Origin: Candidatus Saccharimonadota bacterium
GTDB taxonomy: Bacteria; Patescibacteriota; Saccharimonadia; Saccharimonadales; UBA4665
Reading direction: 5' to 3'
Assembly (NCBI GenBank): GCA_020427985.1
Contig: JAGQNR010000006.1
Coordinates: 1 to 48,816 of the forward strand
Length of the DNA stretch: 48,816 nt
The notes below the pieces were generated by a model. That model saw nothing but the letters and a program-made list of their open reading frames with translations, made no database searches and was not told the origin of the DNA. A program made the position numbers and the translations under genes. Within the stretch, counting starts at the first letter, position 1, and each line of letters starts with the position of its first letter. Below, in pieces: positions 15,550 to 24,031 of the stretch.

Positions 15550-17058
15550 GTGAACTGGAAGATTATTGCTGCCTCATTTAAAGAAGCTGATATGCGAAAG
15601 CGTATTTTTGCGGTGCTTGGTATATTACTCGTTTTTCGTATCTTAGCACACGTTCCGGTGCCGCTGGCTGATCCACAAACGCTTAAGCAGGTTCTGGATA
15701 ACCTCTTTACCAACAACACTCCTCAGCTGCTTAGTTTTGTAAATATCTTGAGTGGTGGCGCGCTCGCTAATTTCTCTATTATGATTGCCGGGCTTGGGCC
15801 ATACATCAATGCCAGTATTATTATGCAGCTACTCACTAAGGCCATTCCTAAACTTGAGGAAATGCGCAAAGACGGTGAGTCTGGACAAAAACGCATCAAT
15901 CAATATACTCGTTTGCTTACCGTGCCACTGGCAGTCGTGCAAGCAGTTGGATCGATTTATCTTATTCGGCAATATGCGCAGCAGGTTGGTGGCATTGGTG
16001 ACATTACAGCCAATACATCAATTATGCAATGGGCATTGATGGTAGCCACTTTGGCTGGGGGCTCAATACTTCTCATGTGGATGGGCGAACAGGTAACTGA
16101 AAAATCAGTTGGCAATGGTATCTCACTGCTTATTACCGTTGGTATTGTGAGTGGGTTGCCTTCTACAATAAGTAGTATTGTCTCATCTGTGTACAACAAA
16201 CAAGACAGATGGTCACTGTTTGGAAAAGAGTTGCCTATAAACGAAAGAGCTTTTTGGTACGCGGTTATCATTGCTGCAGCTGTGCTACTCGTGACCTGGA
16301 TAGTTGTGATGCTCAATGAAGCCTCGAGGCGACTAACAGTCAATTATGCTAAGCGTGTTCAAGGTAATCGTAGCTATGGTGGTGTGACCACCACACTTCC
16401 GGTTAAACTTATCACCGCTGGTGTTATTCCTATTATATTTGCAGTCGCTTTCCTAAGCGTACCGAGCTTTGCTGGCTCACTGCTAGCAAATAGCAAAACC
16501 GAAAAATGGCAGCAGCTCGGAAGTAACCTGAGTACTTGGTTCCAAAACCCAAGTTCGCAATCATTTGCTGCTGGTGGCTGGGAGCCGTACATTTACCCAG
16601 TAACGTATTTCTTGCTTGTGGTACTGTTCACCTACTTCTATACCAGTATTACCTTTAACAGCAAAGAGATTGCTGAAAACCTCCAAAAGCAAGGCGGCTT
16701 TCTAGAGGGTGTCAGAAGTGGTCTACAGACCGAAAAATACCTCGGCAAAACAGTCAATAAACTCACACTGTTTGGGGCTCTCAGTCTTGGGCTGCTAGCA
16801 ATTATGCCAATTATCGCCCAGATATTCCTTAATACCAACATTGCCATTGGCGGTACCAGTGTCTTGATTTTGGTTGCGGTATCGCTCGAAACACTGCGCG
16901 CAGTTGAGTCACGAGCATTAATGGTGACCTACGATAAATATCAAAAAGATGATTTTTTCTATGATGAGAACTCTGAGGCAGAAACCAAAAAAATTGGACG
17001 GGTGCACCGTTTGCTGAACTCCGGGAAAAACATCGTGACCACAAAGCGAAAACGCTAA
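15550..17058 (+). CDS. secY: Preprotein translocase subunit SecY
   Basis: 502 residues and ten membrane segments. Typical features are RILAHVPVP after the first helix's start, GLGPYINASIIMQLL (TM2), the cytoplasmic NYAKRVQGNRSYGG loop and ITFNSKEIAENLQKQGGF near TM8. It forms the protein-conducting channel with SecE. It is longer than the usual 430 residues owing to larger loops around residues 150-215 and 305-345. The start is GTG with a well-placed AAGGAAG; the in-frame ATG at 15592 would cut conserved residues. Confidence 0.95.
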   Translation: MNWKIIAASFKEADMRKRIFAVLGILLVFRILAHVPVPLADPQTLKQVLDNLFTNNTPQLLSFVNILSGGALANFSIMIAGLGPYINASIIMQLLTKAIPKLEEMRKDGESGQKRINQYTRLLTVPLAVVQAVGSIYLIRQYAQQVGGIGDITANTSIMQWALMVATLAGGSILLMWMGEQVTEKSVGNGISLLITVGIVSGLPSTISSIVSSVYNKQDRWSLFGKELPINERAFWYAVIIAAAVLLVTWIVVMLNEASRRLTVNYAKRVQGNRSYGGVTTTLPVKLITAGVIPIIFAVAFLSVPSFAGSLLANSKTEKWQQLGSNLSTWFQNPSSQSFAAGGWEPYIYPVTYFLLVVLFTYFYTSITFNSKEIAENLQKQGGFLEGVRSGLQTEKYLGKTVNKLTLFGALSLGLLAIMPIIAQIFLNTNIAIGGTSVLILVAVSLETLRAVESRALMVTYDKYQKDDFFYDENSEAETKKIGRVHRLLNSGKNIVTTKRKR

Positions 17059-17081
17059 GAAGTGTCTGCGACAGAATACCC

Positions 17082-17111
17082 TTTACAACTCGTAGTAAAA
17101 ACTGCTATAAT
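17082..17111 (+). promoter_or_regulatory. Promoter of infA
   Basis: TTTACA (17082-17087), 18-nt spacer, TATAAT (17106-17111); a leader of about 10 nt precedes the ATG at 17129. Confidence 0.75.
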
Positions 17112-17128
17112 GACTTGTCGCATAACCT

Positions 17129-17350
17129 ATGGCAGGAAGTAAAGAAGTAATCGAGCTGACGGGAGTCATTATTGAGACCTTACCAGGTACTCAATTTCGC
17201 GTTGAGCTTGAAAACGGCCATCAGATTATTGCGCATGTCGCCGGTAAAATGCGTAAGCACTTTATCCGCATCGTGCCAGGCGACCAAGTAACGGTGGAGC
17301 TTACCCCTTACGACCTAAGTAAGGGGCGCATTACCTACCGTAAGGGCTAA
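17129..17350 (+). CDS. infA: Translation initiation factor IF-1
   Basis: 73 residues, the normal size, with the S1-like OB fold ([40 protein letters not shown]). IF-1 occupies the A site of the 30S subunit during initiation. Adenylate kinase and methionine aminopeptidase genes, usually between secY and infA, are missing here. Confidence 0.96.
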   Translation: MAGSKEVIELTGVIIETLPGTQFRVELENGHQIIAHVAGKMRKHFIRIVPGDQVTVELTPYDLSKGRITYRKG

Positions 17351-17358
17351 ACAATCTT

Positions 17359-17430
17359 TGAGATTGGTTCATTCGGACTGATGACTGCCTTGTCATCGAA
17401 GTACGCACCAATCTCAGGGAGTGTTACCCT
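17359..17430 (+). promoter_or_regulatory. Structured intergenic RNA between infA and rpmJ
   Basis: TGAGATTGGT (17359-17368) pairs exactly with ACCAATCTCA (17407-17416). Enclosed is GATGAC (17380-17385) with GTCATC (17392-17397), and the next bases form AGGG/CCCT (17416-17430). No T-tract follows, so control of translation or processing of the L36-S13 messages is more likely than termination. Confidence 0.55.
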
Positions 17431-17487
17431 AATCAATTATTACTATTTAAGCAGTGAGTCATCGCTGGAAGGAGCATGATCCGTACC

Positions 17488-17604
17488 ATGAAAGTACGTG
17501 CAAGCGTTAAAAAGATTAGCCCCGACGACAAAATTGTTCGTCGCAAGGGTCGTCTTTATGTCATCAACAAAATGAAACCTAAGCATAAGCAGAGGCAGGG
17601 ATAA
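17488..17604 (+). CDS. rpmJ: 50S ribosomal protein L36, zinc-free form
   Basis: 38 residues: MKVRASVKK at the start and KPKHKQRQG at the end match L36 exactly, but the three cysteines that bind zinc in most L36 proteins are replaced (SPDDK and INKMK in their places). The ATG at 17488 gives the normal N terminus; a second in-frame ATG at 17476 lies directly on the GGAAGGAG site (17467-17474) and is less likely. S13 starts three bases after the stop. Confidence 0.95.
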   Translation: MKVRASVKKISPDDKIVRRKGRLYVINKMKPKHKQRQG

Positions 17605-17607
17605 TAT

Positions 17608-17994
17608 ATGGCACGAATATCTGGTGTCACCATACCAGCTGACAAACAAATTTGGGTTGCACTAACGTATGTATACGGCATTGGCCCTAAAACGGCTGAT
17701 ACTATATTAGAGGCTGTTAAGGTTGAACGAACCGTTCGTACGAAAGACCTAACTGATGCCGAAATCGGACGCATACAGGACTTTATCAACACCACCTACA
17801 CGGTAGAAGGTGAGCTGCAGCGGGTTGTCAGCAGCAATATAAAACGGCTTAAAGATATTGGCAGTTATCGTGGTCTACGCCACAAGCAAAGTCTTCCCAG
17901 CCGGGGTCAGCGTACCAAGACAAATGCGCGAACTCGTCGTGGTAAAAAGGTAACCGTGGGTGGTACCGCTAAAAAAGTCGCAAGTAAGACCTAA
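17608..17994 (+). CDS. rpsM: 30S ribosomal protein S13
   Basis: 128 residues: ARISGVTIPADKQIWVALTYVYGIG at the start, the helix-two-turn-helix YRGLRHKQSLPSRGQRTKTNARTRRG, and a basic tail that reaches toward the P site. It contacts S19 and the large subunit (bridges B1a/B1b). Confidence 0.96.
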   Translation: MARISGVTIPADKQIWVALTYVYGIGPKTADTILEAVKVERTVRTKDLTDAEIGRIQDFINTTYTVEGELQRVVSSNIKRLKDIGSYRGLRHKQSLPSRGQRTKTNARTRRGKKVTVGGTAKKVASKT

Positions 17995-18003
17995 GGAGTA
18001 TAT

Positions 18004-18417
18004 ATGGCAGATACATCTCAAACCACTGCAGCTCCTGCTGCGGTCAAGAAAAAGAAGAATAAGCGAAGCGTTGCATCTGGACAGCTACACGTACAAGCAA
18101 CCTTTAACAATACTATTGTGACGCTTTCAGATGCAAATGGTGCGGTACTAGCGGCTGCCAGTGCTGGCGCTTGCGGATTCCGCGGGTCTAAAAAAGGCAC
18201 CGCCTATGCTGCTCAAGTCGCAGCAGAAAAGGCTGGCACTACTGCTAAACAGCAGTATGGCCTCTCCAAGGTAACAGTTTTTGTTAAGGGTGTTGGCCTT
18301 GGCCGCGACGCAGCCATCCGAGCCATGCAGACTGTTGGCATTCAAATCGAAAGCATTACTGACATAACGGGTGTCCCACACGGTGGCGTACGCCCTAAGA
18401 AAGCGCGAAGGGTTTAG
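18004..18417 (+). CDS. rpsK: 30S ribosomal protein S11
   Basis: 137 residues with a Lys-rich N-terminal about 20, the core (HVQATFNNTIVTLSDANG, FRGSKKGTAYAAQVA) and the C-terminal DVTGVPHGGVRPKKARRV-type end (here DITGVPHGGVRPKK). S11 forms the platform near the mRNA exit. AAGGAG stands directly before the ATG. Confidence 0.96.
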   Translation: MADTSQTTAAPAAVKKKKNKRSVASGQLHVQATFNNTIVTLSDANGAVLAAASAGACGFRGSKKGTAYAAQVAAEKAGTTAKQQYGLSKVTVFVKGVGLGRDAAIRAMQTVGIQIESITDITGVPHGGVRPKKARRV

Positions 18418-18420
18418 ACC

Positions 18421-19038
18421 ATGGCACGAGACACCCATTCTATTGTTAAGATGTCACGTCGTGAGGGTTATGCACTGCACCCCAAAGCGCACAAAGCACT
18501 TGCAAAACGAACAAATATGCCTGGACAGGCAGCAAATGCGCGTATGCGCAACAAACCAAGTCAGTACGCACTTCAGCTTCGTGAAAAACAGAAGGTTAAG
18601 CGACTGTATGGGCTTCTAGAAAAGCAATTTAGTAACTTAATGACCGAAGCCACCCGCACTCCTGGCCAATCTGGCGCAAACTTGCTTCAGTACCTTGAGC
18701 GTCGTCTTGACAACGCTGTGTACCGCGCAGGGTTTGCCACAAGCCGTCGAGCGGCCCGTCAGTTAGTTACTCATGGGCATTTTATGCTAAACGGGCGTCG
18801 AGTTGACATTCCTTCAATTCGTCTACGTCCTGGTGATGCGATTACTTTGCGTGACCATAGCAAGAATAATGAATACTTTAAGAAACTTGACGATGTCAGC
18901 CCCGCGCCATCAGCAGTTCCTGCATGGCTAACGGTTGACCGTAAGAAAACAAGTGTTACTGTTACCAATCTACCGGTTCGTGACGACGCAGAGCCAGAGA
19001 TTAATGAACAACTAATCGTCGAATACTACTCACGCTAA
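18421..19038 (+). CDS. rpsD: 30S ribosomal protein S4, zinc-free form
   Basis: 205 residues; the S4 RNA-binding domain is at about residues 95-160 (RLDNAVYRAGFATSRRAARQLV, then HGHFMLNGRRVDIPS). The N-terminal region has no cysteines, in contrast to the zinc-finger form. S4 is an assembly initiator and in other bacteria represses the alpha operon. It starts three bases after S11. Confidence 0.96.
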   Translation: MARDTHSIVKMSRREGYALHPKAHKALAKRTNMPGQAANARMRNKPSQYALQLREKQKVKRLYGLLEKQFSNLMTEATRTPGQSGANLLQYLERRLDNAVYRAGFATSRRAARQLVTHGHFMLNGRRVDIPSIRLRPGDAITLRDHSKNNEYFKKLDDVSPAPSAVPAWLTVDRKKTSVTVTNLPVRDDAEPEINEQLIVEYYSR

Positions 19039-19058
19039 AGGGAGGCAACAAGAAAGTT

Positions 19059-19997
19059 ATGTCAAAAATGATTCACACTCCAGGACTCGTTGCCGTTGAT
19101 GACCATAGTACGACGAGTGCTACATTTGTCATTGAGCCGCTACAAAGTGGTTACGGTATGACACTTGGTAATAGCTTGCGTCGTGTTCTACTTTCGAGCA
19201 TCAGCGGTGCCGCCATTACCAGCTTTAAAATTGAGGGTGCTACCCACGAATTCACGGCTGTCAAAGGTGTTAAAGAAGATGCTGTTACCATTATGCTTAA
19301 TCTTAAGCAAATTCGTTTCCGCGTATATGGCGACAGCGCTCAAACACTACGTATTGTTAAAAAGGGCAAAGGCGTTGTGACGGCTAAGGATATTCAGGTA
19401 AATGCTGATGTAGAAGTAGTCAACCCAGAGCAAGTAATTGCCACTATCGATGACGATAAATCAAACCTTACTATCGACATTGTGGTCGAAACTGGTCGTG
19501 GTTACCGCACCATCGAAGAAAGCACCAGCAAGAAGCAGAGCGATTTTATCGCACTCGATGCAATCTTTAGCCCCGTTGTACGTGTTCGCTACAAGGTAGA
19601 AAAAACTCGTGTCGGACAAATAGCAGACCTTGACAAGCTCTTTGTAACAGTCGATACTGACGCCACAATTACTCCCCGAGATGCTTTTGAAGAAGGAGCG
19701 GCAATTTTGGTTAACCAATATGCAGCACTTGCAGGTAAAACTCGCGTTGTAGCAGATGACGCTACGAGCCCTACGGCTGAAGTTGGCGGTTTTGCAAGCG
19801 ACGATGGTTCAATGCTAGCAACCTCAATCGAAGACCTCAATCTAACGGCTCGTACGACGAACGCGTTAGTCAATAATGACATTCACACCATTCAGGATTT
19901 ATTCGCACTAAGCGATGCTGAACTGCGTGACCTCAAGGGATTTGGCAGCAAGGCCCTCGATGAAGTCAAAGATAAGCTGGCAGAGTTGGAGCTTTAG
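19059..19997 (+). CDS. rpoA: DNA-directed RNA polymerase subunit alpha
   Basis: 312 residues. The N-terminal dimerisation/assembly domain shows GYGMTLGNSLRRVLLSSI-type residues near 30-50; the C-terminal domain, which binds promoter UP elements and activators, lies at about residues 250-312 (IEDLNLTARTTNALVNNDI, LRDLKGFGSKALDEVKDKL). GGGAGG precedes the ATG by about 14 nt. Confidence 0.96.
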   Translation: MSKMIHTPGLVAVDDHSTTSATFVIEPLQSGYGMTLGNSLRRVLLSSISGAAITSFKIEGATHEFTAVKGVKEDAVTIMLNLKQIRFRVYGDSAQTLRIVKKGKGVVTAKDIQVNADVEVVNPEQVIATIDDDKSNLTIDIVVETGRGYRTIEESTSKKQSDFIALDAIFSPVVRVRYKVEKTRVGQIADLDKLFVTVDTDATITPRDAFEEGAAILVNQYAALAGKTRVVADDATSPTAEVGGFASDDGSMLATSIEDLNLTARTTNALVNNDIHTIQDLFALSDAELRDLKGFGSKALDEVKDKLAELEL

Positions 19998-19998
19998 T

Positions 19999-20544
19999 AT
20001 GCATAGACATGGATATAAAGGTAGAAAGTTTGGTCGAGAGCGTGACCAGCGCAATGCACTTGTTCGCGGACTCGTCGAATCGCTGGTCAAGGAAGAGAGT
20101 ATTGAGACCACACTTCCAAAAGCAAAAGAAGTTGTACCTTATGTTGAAAAACTTATTACCAAAGCCAAAAAAGGTGACCTACATAACCGTCGCCAAGTAG
20201 TTTCGGCTTTGCACACGGTTGAGACAGCGCATAAACTTGTCGATGATATCGCCCCTAAGCTGGTTGGACGCACCAGCGGTCACGTACGAGTGGTACGTAC
20301 TCGCTTGCGTCGCGGCGACAACGCCCAGATGGCCCGCATTAGTTTTGTGGATGACCTGGGTGAGGCACCAGTTGCCAAAAGTGCTGTTGCGGCTAAGCCC
20401 GCCAAGCAACATCATGAACTTGACGAAGTAAAATCTAGCGGTGGTAAAAAAGCCGTCCCAGGTGAAACCCGCAACCAAAAGACTGCCGACAACCATCTGA
20501 GCCACAAGCCTGCCGTCAGTGTGCGCAAGACAGGAGACAAATAA
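19999..20544 (+). CDS. rplQ: 50S ribosomal protein L17 with C-terminal extension
   Basis: 181 residues. The first about 118 are the L17 domain (MHRHGYKGRKFGRERDQRNAL at the start); the rest is a low-complexity Lys/Ala/His/Asp tail. ATG 19999 is one base after the rpoA stop and gives the family N terminus; the in-frame start at 19915 would lie inside rpoA. Confidence 0.95.
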   Translation: MHRHGYKGRKFGRERDQRNALVRGLVESLVKEESIETTLPKAKEVVPYVEKLITKAKKGDLHNRRQVVSALHTVETAHKLVDDIAPKLVGRTSGHVRVVRTRLRRGDNAQMARISFVDDLGEAPVAKSAVAAKPAKQHHELDEVKSSGGKKAVPGETRNQKTADNHLSHKPAVSVRKTGDK

Positions 20545-20984
20545 TGAATACATTTTCAGCTAAGCCCTCCGATGTGACGCGTAAATGGTTCGTAGTAGAC
20601 GCATCAGAAGCACCACTTGGTCGAATTGCAACTCAAATCGCTACCTTGCTTACCGGTAAGGGCAAGCCAATGTTTACCAAGCACATCGACTGCGGTGACT
20701 TTGTAATTGTAGTCAATGCCGACAAGCTGGTTGTTACCGGCGCCAAGCTAGACGACAAGATGTACTATCGTCACAGTGGCTACCCAGGTGGTCTGCGCGA
20801 AGACACCCTAAAAGATGTCATCGAAAAAGACGCTTCACGCGCTATCTATGAGGCTGTTCGCGGTATGCTACCCGTAAACAAACTACGTGATGAACGCCTC
20901 AAGCGTCTCAAGATTTACACCGGTGCCGAGCACGAACACGCCGCACAAAAGCCAGAAGCACTAAGCCTGAAAGGAGCAAAATAA
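20544..20984 (+). CDS. rplM: 50S ribosomal protein L13
   Basis: 146 residues, full length: KWFVVDASEAPLGRIATQIA near the start, then MYYRHSGYPGGLRE and AVRGMLPVNKLRDERLKRLKIY. L13 is an early assembly protein. It shares one base with the L17 stop. Confidence 0.96.
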   Translation: MNTFSAKPSDVTRKWFVVDASEAPLGRIATQIATLLTGKGKPMFTKHIDCGDFVIVVNADKLVVTGAKLDDKMYYRHSGYPGGLREDTLKDVIEKDASRAIYEAVRGMLPVNKLRDERLKRLKIYTGAEHEHAAQKPEALSLKGAK

Positions 20985-20986
20985 TC

Positions 20987-21394
20987 ATGGCTGAAGCAAA
21001 AAGTCATTACTACTACGCTCTAGGAAGGCGCAAAAGCGCCACAGCACGTGTACGTGTTATGAGCGGCAAGGGTAACATCGTTATTAACGACAAGCCTGCC
21101 AGCGAATACCTTGCAGATAGTAAGGCGCTGTTAAGCGAAGTACATAAACCATTCGCAGCACTTGAGCTACCACTCAAAGATTTTGACGTTACAGTGGTTG
21201 TGACAGGTGGTGGCCATGCCGGTCAGGTTGACGCTATTCGTCTTGGTATTGCCAAGGCACTGGTCGAAAAAGACGAAAACTACAAGTCGACACTCCGTCG
21301 TGCTGAGTTACTTGGCCGCGACAGTCGCGAACGTGAACGCAAGAAATTTGGTCTTAAGGGCGCACGCAAGCAGCGTCAGTTCACCAAGCGCTAA
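20987..21394 (+). CDS. rpsI: 30S ribosomal protein S9
   Basis: 135 residues: YALGRRKSATARVRV at the start, GGGHAGQVDAIRLGIAKAL in the middle and KKFGLKGARKQRQFTKR at the C terminus, whose last Lys/Arg contact the P-site tRNA. Last gene of the ribosomal block; a strong terminator follows. Confidence 0.96.
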   Translation: MAEAKSHYYYALGRRKSATARVRVMSGKGNIVINDKPASEYLADSKALLSEVHKPFAALELPLKDFDVTVVVTGGGHAGQVDAIRLGIAKALVEKDENYKSTLRRAELLGRDSRERERKKFGLKGARKQRQFTKR

Positions 21395-21422
21395 AATCGC
21401 TTACTGTCTTTGAATAGACCCA

Positions 21423-21449
21423 AAACAGACCCACTTCGGGTCTGTTTTT
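21423..21449 (+). terminator. Terminator of the ribosomal-protein block
   Basis: AAACAGACCC (21423-21432) pairs with GGGTCTGTTT (21438-21447) around ACTTC, ending in a T-tract. Confidence 0.92.
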
Positions 21450-21532
21450 GTAAGTATTCTTCGCGCCAATCTGTTTTTGGTTAAAGCACTATGTCTCGCT
21501 ATAATCAAGAGCATATAAGAAAAGGAGCGGCT

Positions 21533-22192
21533 ATGATAGAACTTGATACGGACATACAAAGGTACTGTGCTCAACATCCGGCAACAATGGAGTATCGACA
21601 AGGTTTAGTTATTGGAGCAAGCCTTGATAATCACGTGCGCACTCTCGAGCTCACGCGAGATAACGACATTGACTACCGTCTTGGGAGCACAACCTTATCA
21701 GTTGTGAGCTACTACACTCGGTTATTCGATTATAACAATGCACCTGGTCGCGAAAATCAGGTTGCGTTAAGCTATATACCACTTAGTGCAGAAGCACGTC
21801 GAGCCGGCGCAACGGCTAGTAATAAATCATCTCCCGAAAGTCGTTTTGCTCAGGCGCGCCGGTGTGCCACTCCACAAGAAGCAATCTGGGGCGGTGTTTC
21901 TCAGGAGCATGAAGTTCTGAGGAGCTTGCACAAGCTTTATTCGCAAACGCCAAAAGAAAAGCCAGAGTTTAAGTCGGAAGTCCGCACTGAATCTATGATA
22001 GTATCGGCAATATCTCGAGCCGTAGTAGCAAAAGCGGCGGTACCACATCAAGATGAGCTAAAAAACCTTGCTCGCTACCGACAGGAGTACAATCTTACGA
22101 CGTTTCTAGACTACTTGGTGCATGCACGAGAGCAGTTTGCAACAGTAACCGAACAGATATTTACTGATAGACGAATACCAACAGTACAGTAA
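21533..22192 (+). CDS. Hypothetical protein, 219 aa
   Basis: An unrecognised soluble protein, mostly helical in the C-terminal half. ATG 21533 (MIELDTD) is preferred to the ATG at 21491, which precedes the TATAAT at 21500-21505 (with TTGGTT at 21477-21482); transcription would begin near 21512, giving a leader of about 20 nt with AAGGAG 6-7 nt before the ATG. It is one of the few first genes here with a normal Shine-Dalgarno leader. Confidence 0.7.
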   Translation: MIELDTDIQRYCAQHPATMEYRQGLVIGASLDNHVRTLELTRDNDIDYRLGSTTLSVVSYYTRLFDYNNAPGRENQVALSYIPLSAEARRAGATASNKSSPESRFAQARRCATPQEAIWGGVSQEHEVLRSLHKLYSQTPKEKPEFKSEVRTESMIVSAISRAVVAKAAVPHQDELKNLARYRQEYNLTTFLDYLVHAREQFATVTEQIFTDRRIPTVQ

Positions 22193-22222
22193 CAATTGTT
22201 CAGGCTAGGCTATACTAGAGAT

Positions 22223-22846
22223 ATGAAACTGTATCTGTCGTCATATGGGGTTGGTAATTATCCGCAGAGATTGCTTGAGCTTTTGGGCGACAAAGTACGC
22301 ACGGCGATCATTATGGCAGCACAAGATTATCAGCCAGCGGCGATGCGACAAGAGCGTCTTGACGCAAGTCTTGCCGAGCTCTCTGCACTTGGGCTTGAGC
22401 CAAAGGAGTTTGATTTGCGGCAGTATTTTGCTGATAGCTCTACCCTGGAAGCCGATATAGCTTCTTATGATTTTGTCTGGGTGCGCGGTGGCAATGTGTT
22501 TACGCTGCGACAAGCATTGGCTTTGTCTGAATTAGATACAATACTGCCACGACTCATTAGAGAAGGTGCAGTTGTTTACGGCGGCTACAGTGCCGGAGCT
22601 TGTGTGTTGGCGCCATCTCTGCGTGGTATTGATCTCATTGACCCACTTGACCGGCCGGGCATCGGCTATCCGCCGAGCGAAATTATTTGGGATGGCCTGG
22701 AAGTAATTGATCGTAGTGTCGCCCCACACTACCAGTCTGACCACCCAGAGTCAGCTGATGTTGACAGGTATGTGCAGTATCTTGAACACCATGGAATGCC
22801 ATACATTGCCCTGCGTGACGGAGAGGTATATATCGTTAATGAGTAG
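22223..22846 (+). CDS. Peptidase S51 / dipeptidase E-like protein
   Basis: 207 residues with the class-I glutamine-amidotransferase-like fold of the S51 family. The nucleophile elbow GYSAGA places the catalytic Ser at residue 123, and VRGGNVFTL (88-96) matches the conserved GGN segment. Members cleave Asp-X dipeptides or related substrates; the exact substrate is unknown. TATACT (22211-22216) ends 6 nt before this ATG, so it is chosen over the upstream TTG. The stop overlaps the next gene by 8 nt, indicating coupled translation. Confidence 0.85.
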   Translation: MKLYLSSYGVGNYPQRLLELLGDKVRTAIIMAAQDYQPAAMRQERLDASLAELSALGLEPKEFDLRQYFADSSTLEADIASYDFVWVRGGNVFTLRQALALSELDTILPRLIREGAVVYGGYSAGACVLAPSLRGIDLIDPLDRPGIGYPPSEIIWDGLEVIDRSVAPHYQSDHPESADVDRYVQYLEHHGMPYIALRDGEVYIVNE

Positions 22847-23822
22847 AAAGACCGAACTACAAGCCATAGAGCGGTTGGCGAAGAAGCGTCAGCTGTGGCT
22901 CGAGCGAACAGCCTTGGCTCTCAATATAGCTCAGGACGATGCTGCCATACTACTTACCACTCAGCGCCAACCCAGCTTCCGTATTAACGATCTCAAAGTA
23001 CGTTCTAAGCAGCAGGGCAAAGAGGTACTAAAAACGTTACTTGGTGGCGGCTGGCAGGGTGAAGCACTTGGTCCAGGATTTACTATCGATAGTGGCTATG
23101 AGGCGGTACGTGATAGCCATGTAGTGACTGAAGGCCTCGTGTATATTCAGAACGCCGCTAGCTGGCTGCCAGTAGTGGTACTTGACCCCCAACCAGGTGA
23201 AGCAATACTCGATGTGTGTGCGGCACCAGGAGGCAAGGCATCGCACATCGCCGCCATAACAAAAAACCAAGCCGAGCTGTGGCTTAACGACAACAGCCGC
23301 ATTCGGTTGCACAAACTGCGAGCCAATCTTGAACGACTAGGGGTGAGAGTAGCTGGTCTAACTCTCTACGATGCGACGCAACTTGTGCGTAAATATGCTC
23401 AAGAACAGCCTAGAGTGTTTGACAAGATTTTGCTTGATGCCCCCTGTAGTGGAGATGGATTAATGCGGCTGAACAACGACAAAGATTTTGCTACATGGTC
23501 GGTTGCACACATCAAGCGTCTGCAGCAATTACAAAAAAAACTCATTACGCAAGCCTGGCAACTACTGAAGCCGGGCGGCACGTTGGTCTATAGTACGTGC
23601 ACTATGGCACCAGAAGAAAATGAAGCAGTCATTGACTATCTTTTACGTAAAAATAATGATGTCCAGGTGAAAACTATAGATATAAAACTGCCAAATCAAG
23701 TAAAATCGGTGTTAATCTGGCACGGCAAAGAGTTTGACCAGAGTTTGCATAAATCACTCCGTTTAGCTCCTAGCCCACACATTGAAGCCTTTTATGTGTG
23801 CTCGCTTTTAAAGCTTCGTTAG
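22839..23822 (+). CDS. NOL1/NOP2/Sun-type rRNA (cytosine-5-)methyltransferase
   Basis: 327 residues. SAM-binding motif DVCAAPGGKASH (residues 126-137), motif IV DAPCSGDG with the release cysteine at 203 and motif VI STCTMAPEENE with the catalytic cysteine at 254: both cysteines needed for m5C methylation are present. It resembles RsmB/RsmF, which methylate 16S rRNA; the N-terminal NusB-like domain of RsmB is absent, so it is nearer RsmF. Start ATG overlaps the previous stop (ATGAGTAG). Confidence 0.9.
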   Translation: MSRKTELQAIERLAKKRQLWLERTALALNIAQDDAAILLTTQRQPSFRINDLKVRSKQQGKEVLKTLLGGGWQGEALGPGFTIDSGYEAVRDSHVVTEGLVYIQNAASWLPVVVLDPQPGEAILDVCAAPGGKASHIAAITKNQAELWLNDNSRIRLHKLRANLERLGVRVAGLTLYDATQLVRKYAQEQPRVFDKILLDAPCSGDGLMRLNNDKDFATWSVAHIKRLQQLQKKLITQAWQLLKPGGTLVYSTCTMAPEENEAVIDYLLRKNNDVQVKTIDIKLPNQVKSVLIWHGKEFDQSLHKSLRLAPSPHIEAFYVCSLLKLR

Positions 23823-23842
23823 CTCAACGACCCGCGTGCCAT

Positions 23843-23871
23843 TTGACAAGCATTGTAGGTACGAGTATAAC
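23843..23871 (+). promoter_or_regulatory. Promoter of the aromatic leader peptide
   Basis: Perfect TTGACA (23843-23848), 17-nt spacer, TATAAC (23866-23871). The leader ATG follows after 7 nt, so the transcript starts at or just before it. Confidence 0.82.
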
Positions 23872-23878
23872 TGTAGCA

Positions 23879-23950
23879 ATGATAACGCACCTAAACTATT
23901 ATTTTTGGTTTACCGACTCGCCTGTGGCGGTCTGTTCTGTGCGCTCATAA
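23879..23950 (+). CDS. Candidate leader peptide, 23 aa with a YYFWF run
   Basis: ATG 23879 lies 7 nt after the -10 box, the spacing of the other leaderless genes in the window. The 23 codons include five aromatic residues in a row (Tyr-Tyr-Phe-Trp-Phe, codons 23897-23911). Directly after them come a hairpin (23915-23932), a sequence able to pair with the terminator's 5' arm, and the terminator itself at 23974-23996. The geometry is that of ribosome-mediated attenuation by aromatic, probably Trp, aminoacyl-tRNA supply. It could also be an unrelated short peptide. Confidence 0.6.
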   Translation: MITHLNYYFWFTDSPVAVCSVRS

Positions 23951-23996
23951 ACAAACTTGAACTCACAAACTAGCCCGCCACTCCGGCGGGTTTTTT
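23915..23996 (+). terminator. Attenuator: 1:2, 2:3 and 3:4 pairings
   Basis: Segment 1 GACTCGCC (23915-23922, T18 bulged) pairs with segment 2 GGCGGTC (23926-23932). Segment 2 can instead pair as GTGGCGG (23924-23930) with CCGCCAC (23975-23981), 7 perfect bp, which would destroy the terminator. The terminator is CCCGCC (23974-23979) with GGCGGG (23985-23990) followed by six T. Confidence 0.72.
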
Positions 23997-24031
23997 ATAA
24001 CACTACACTCACCAAAGAATGGAATACGACA

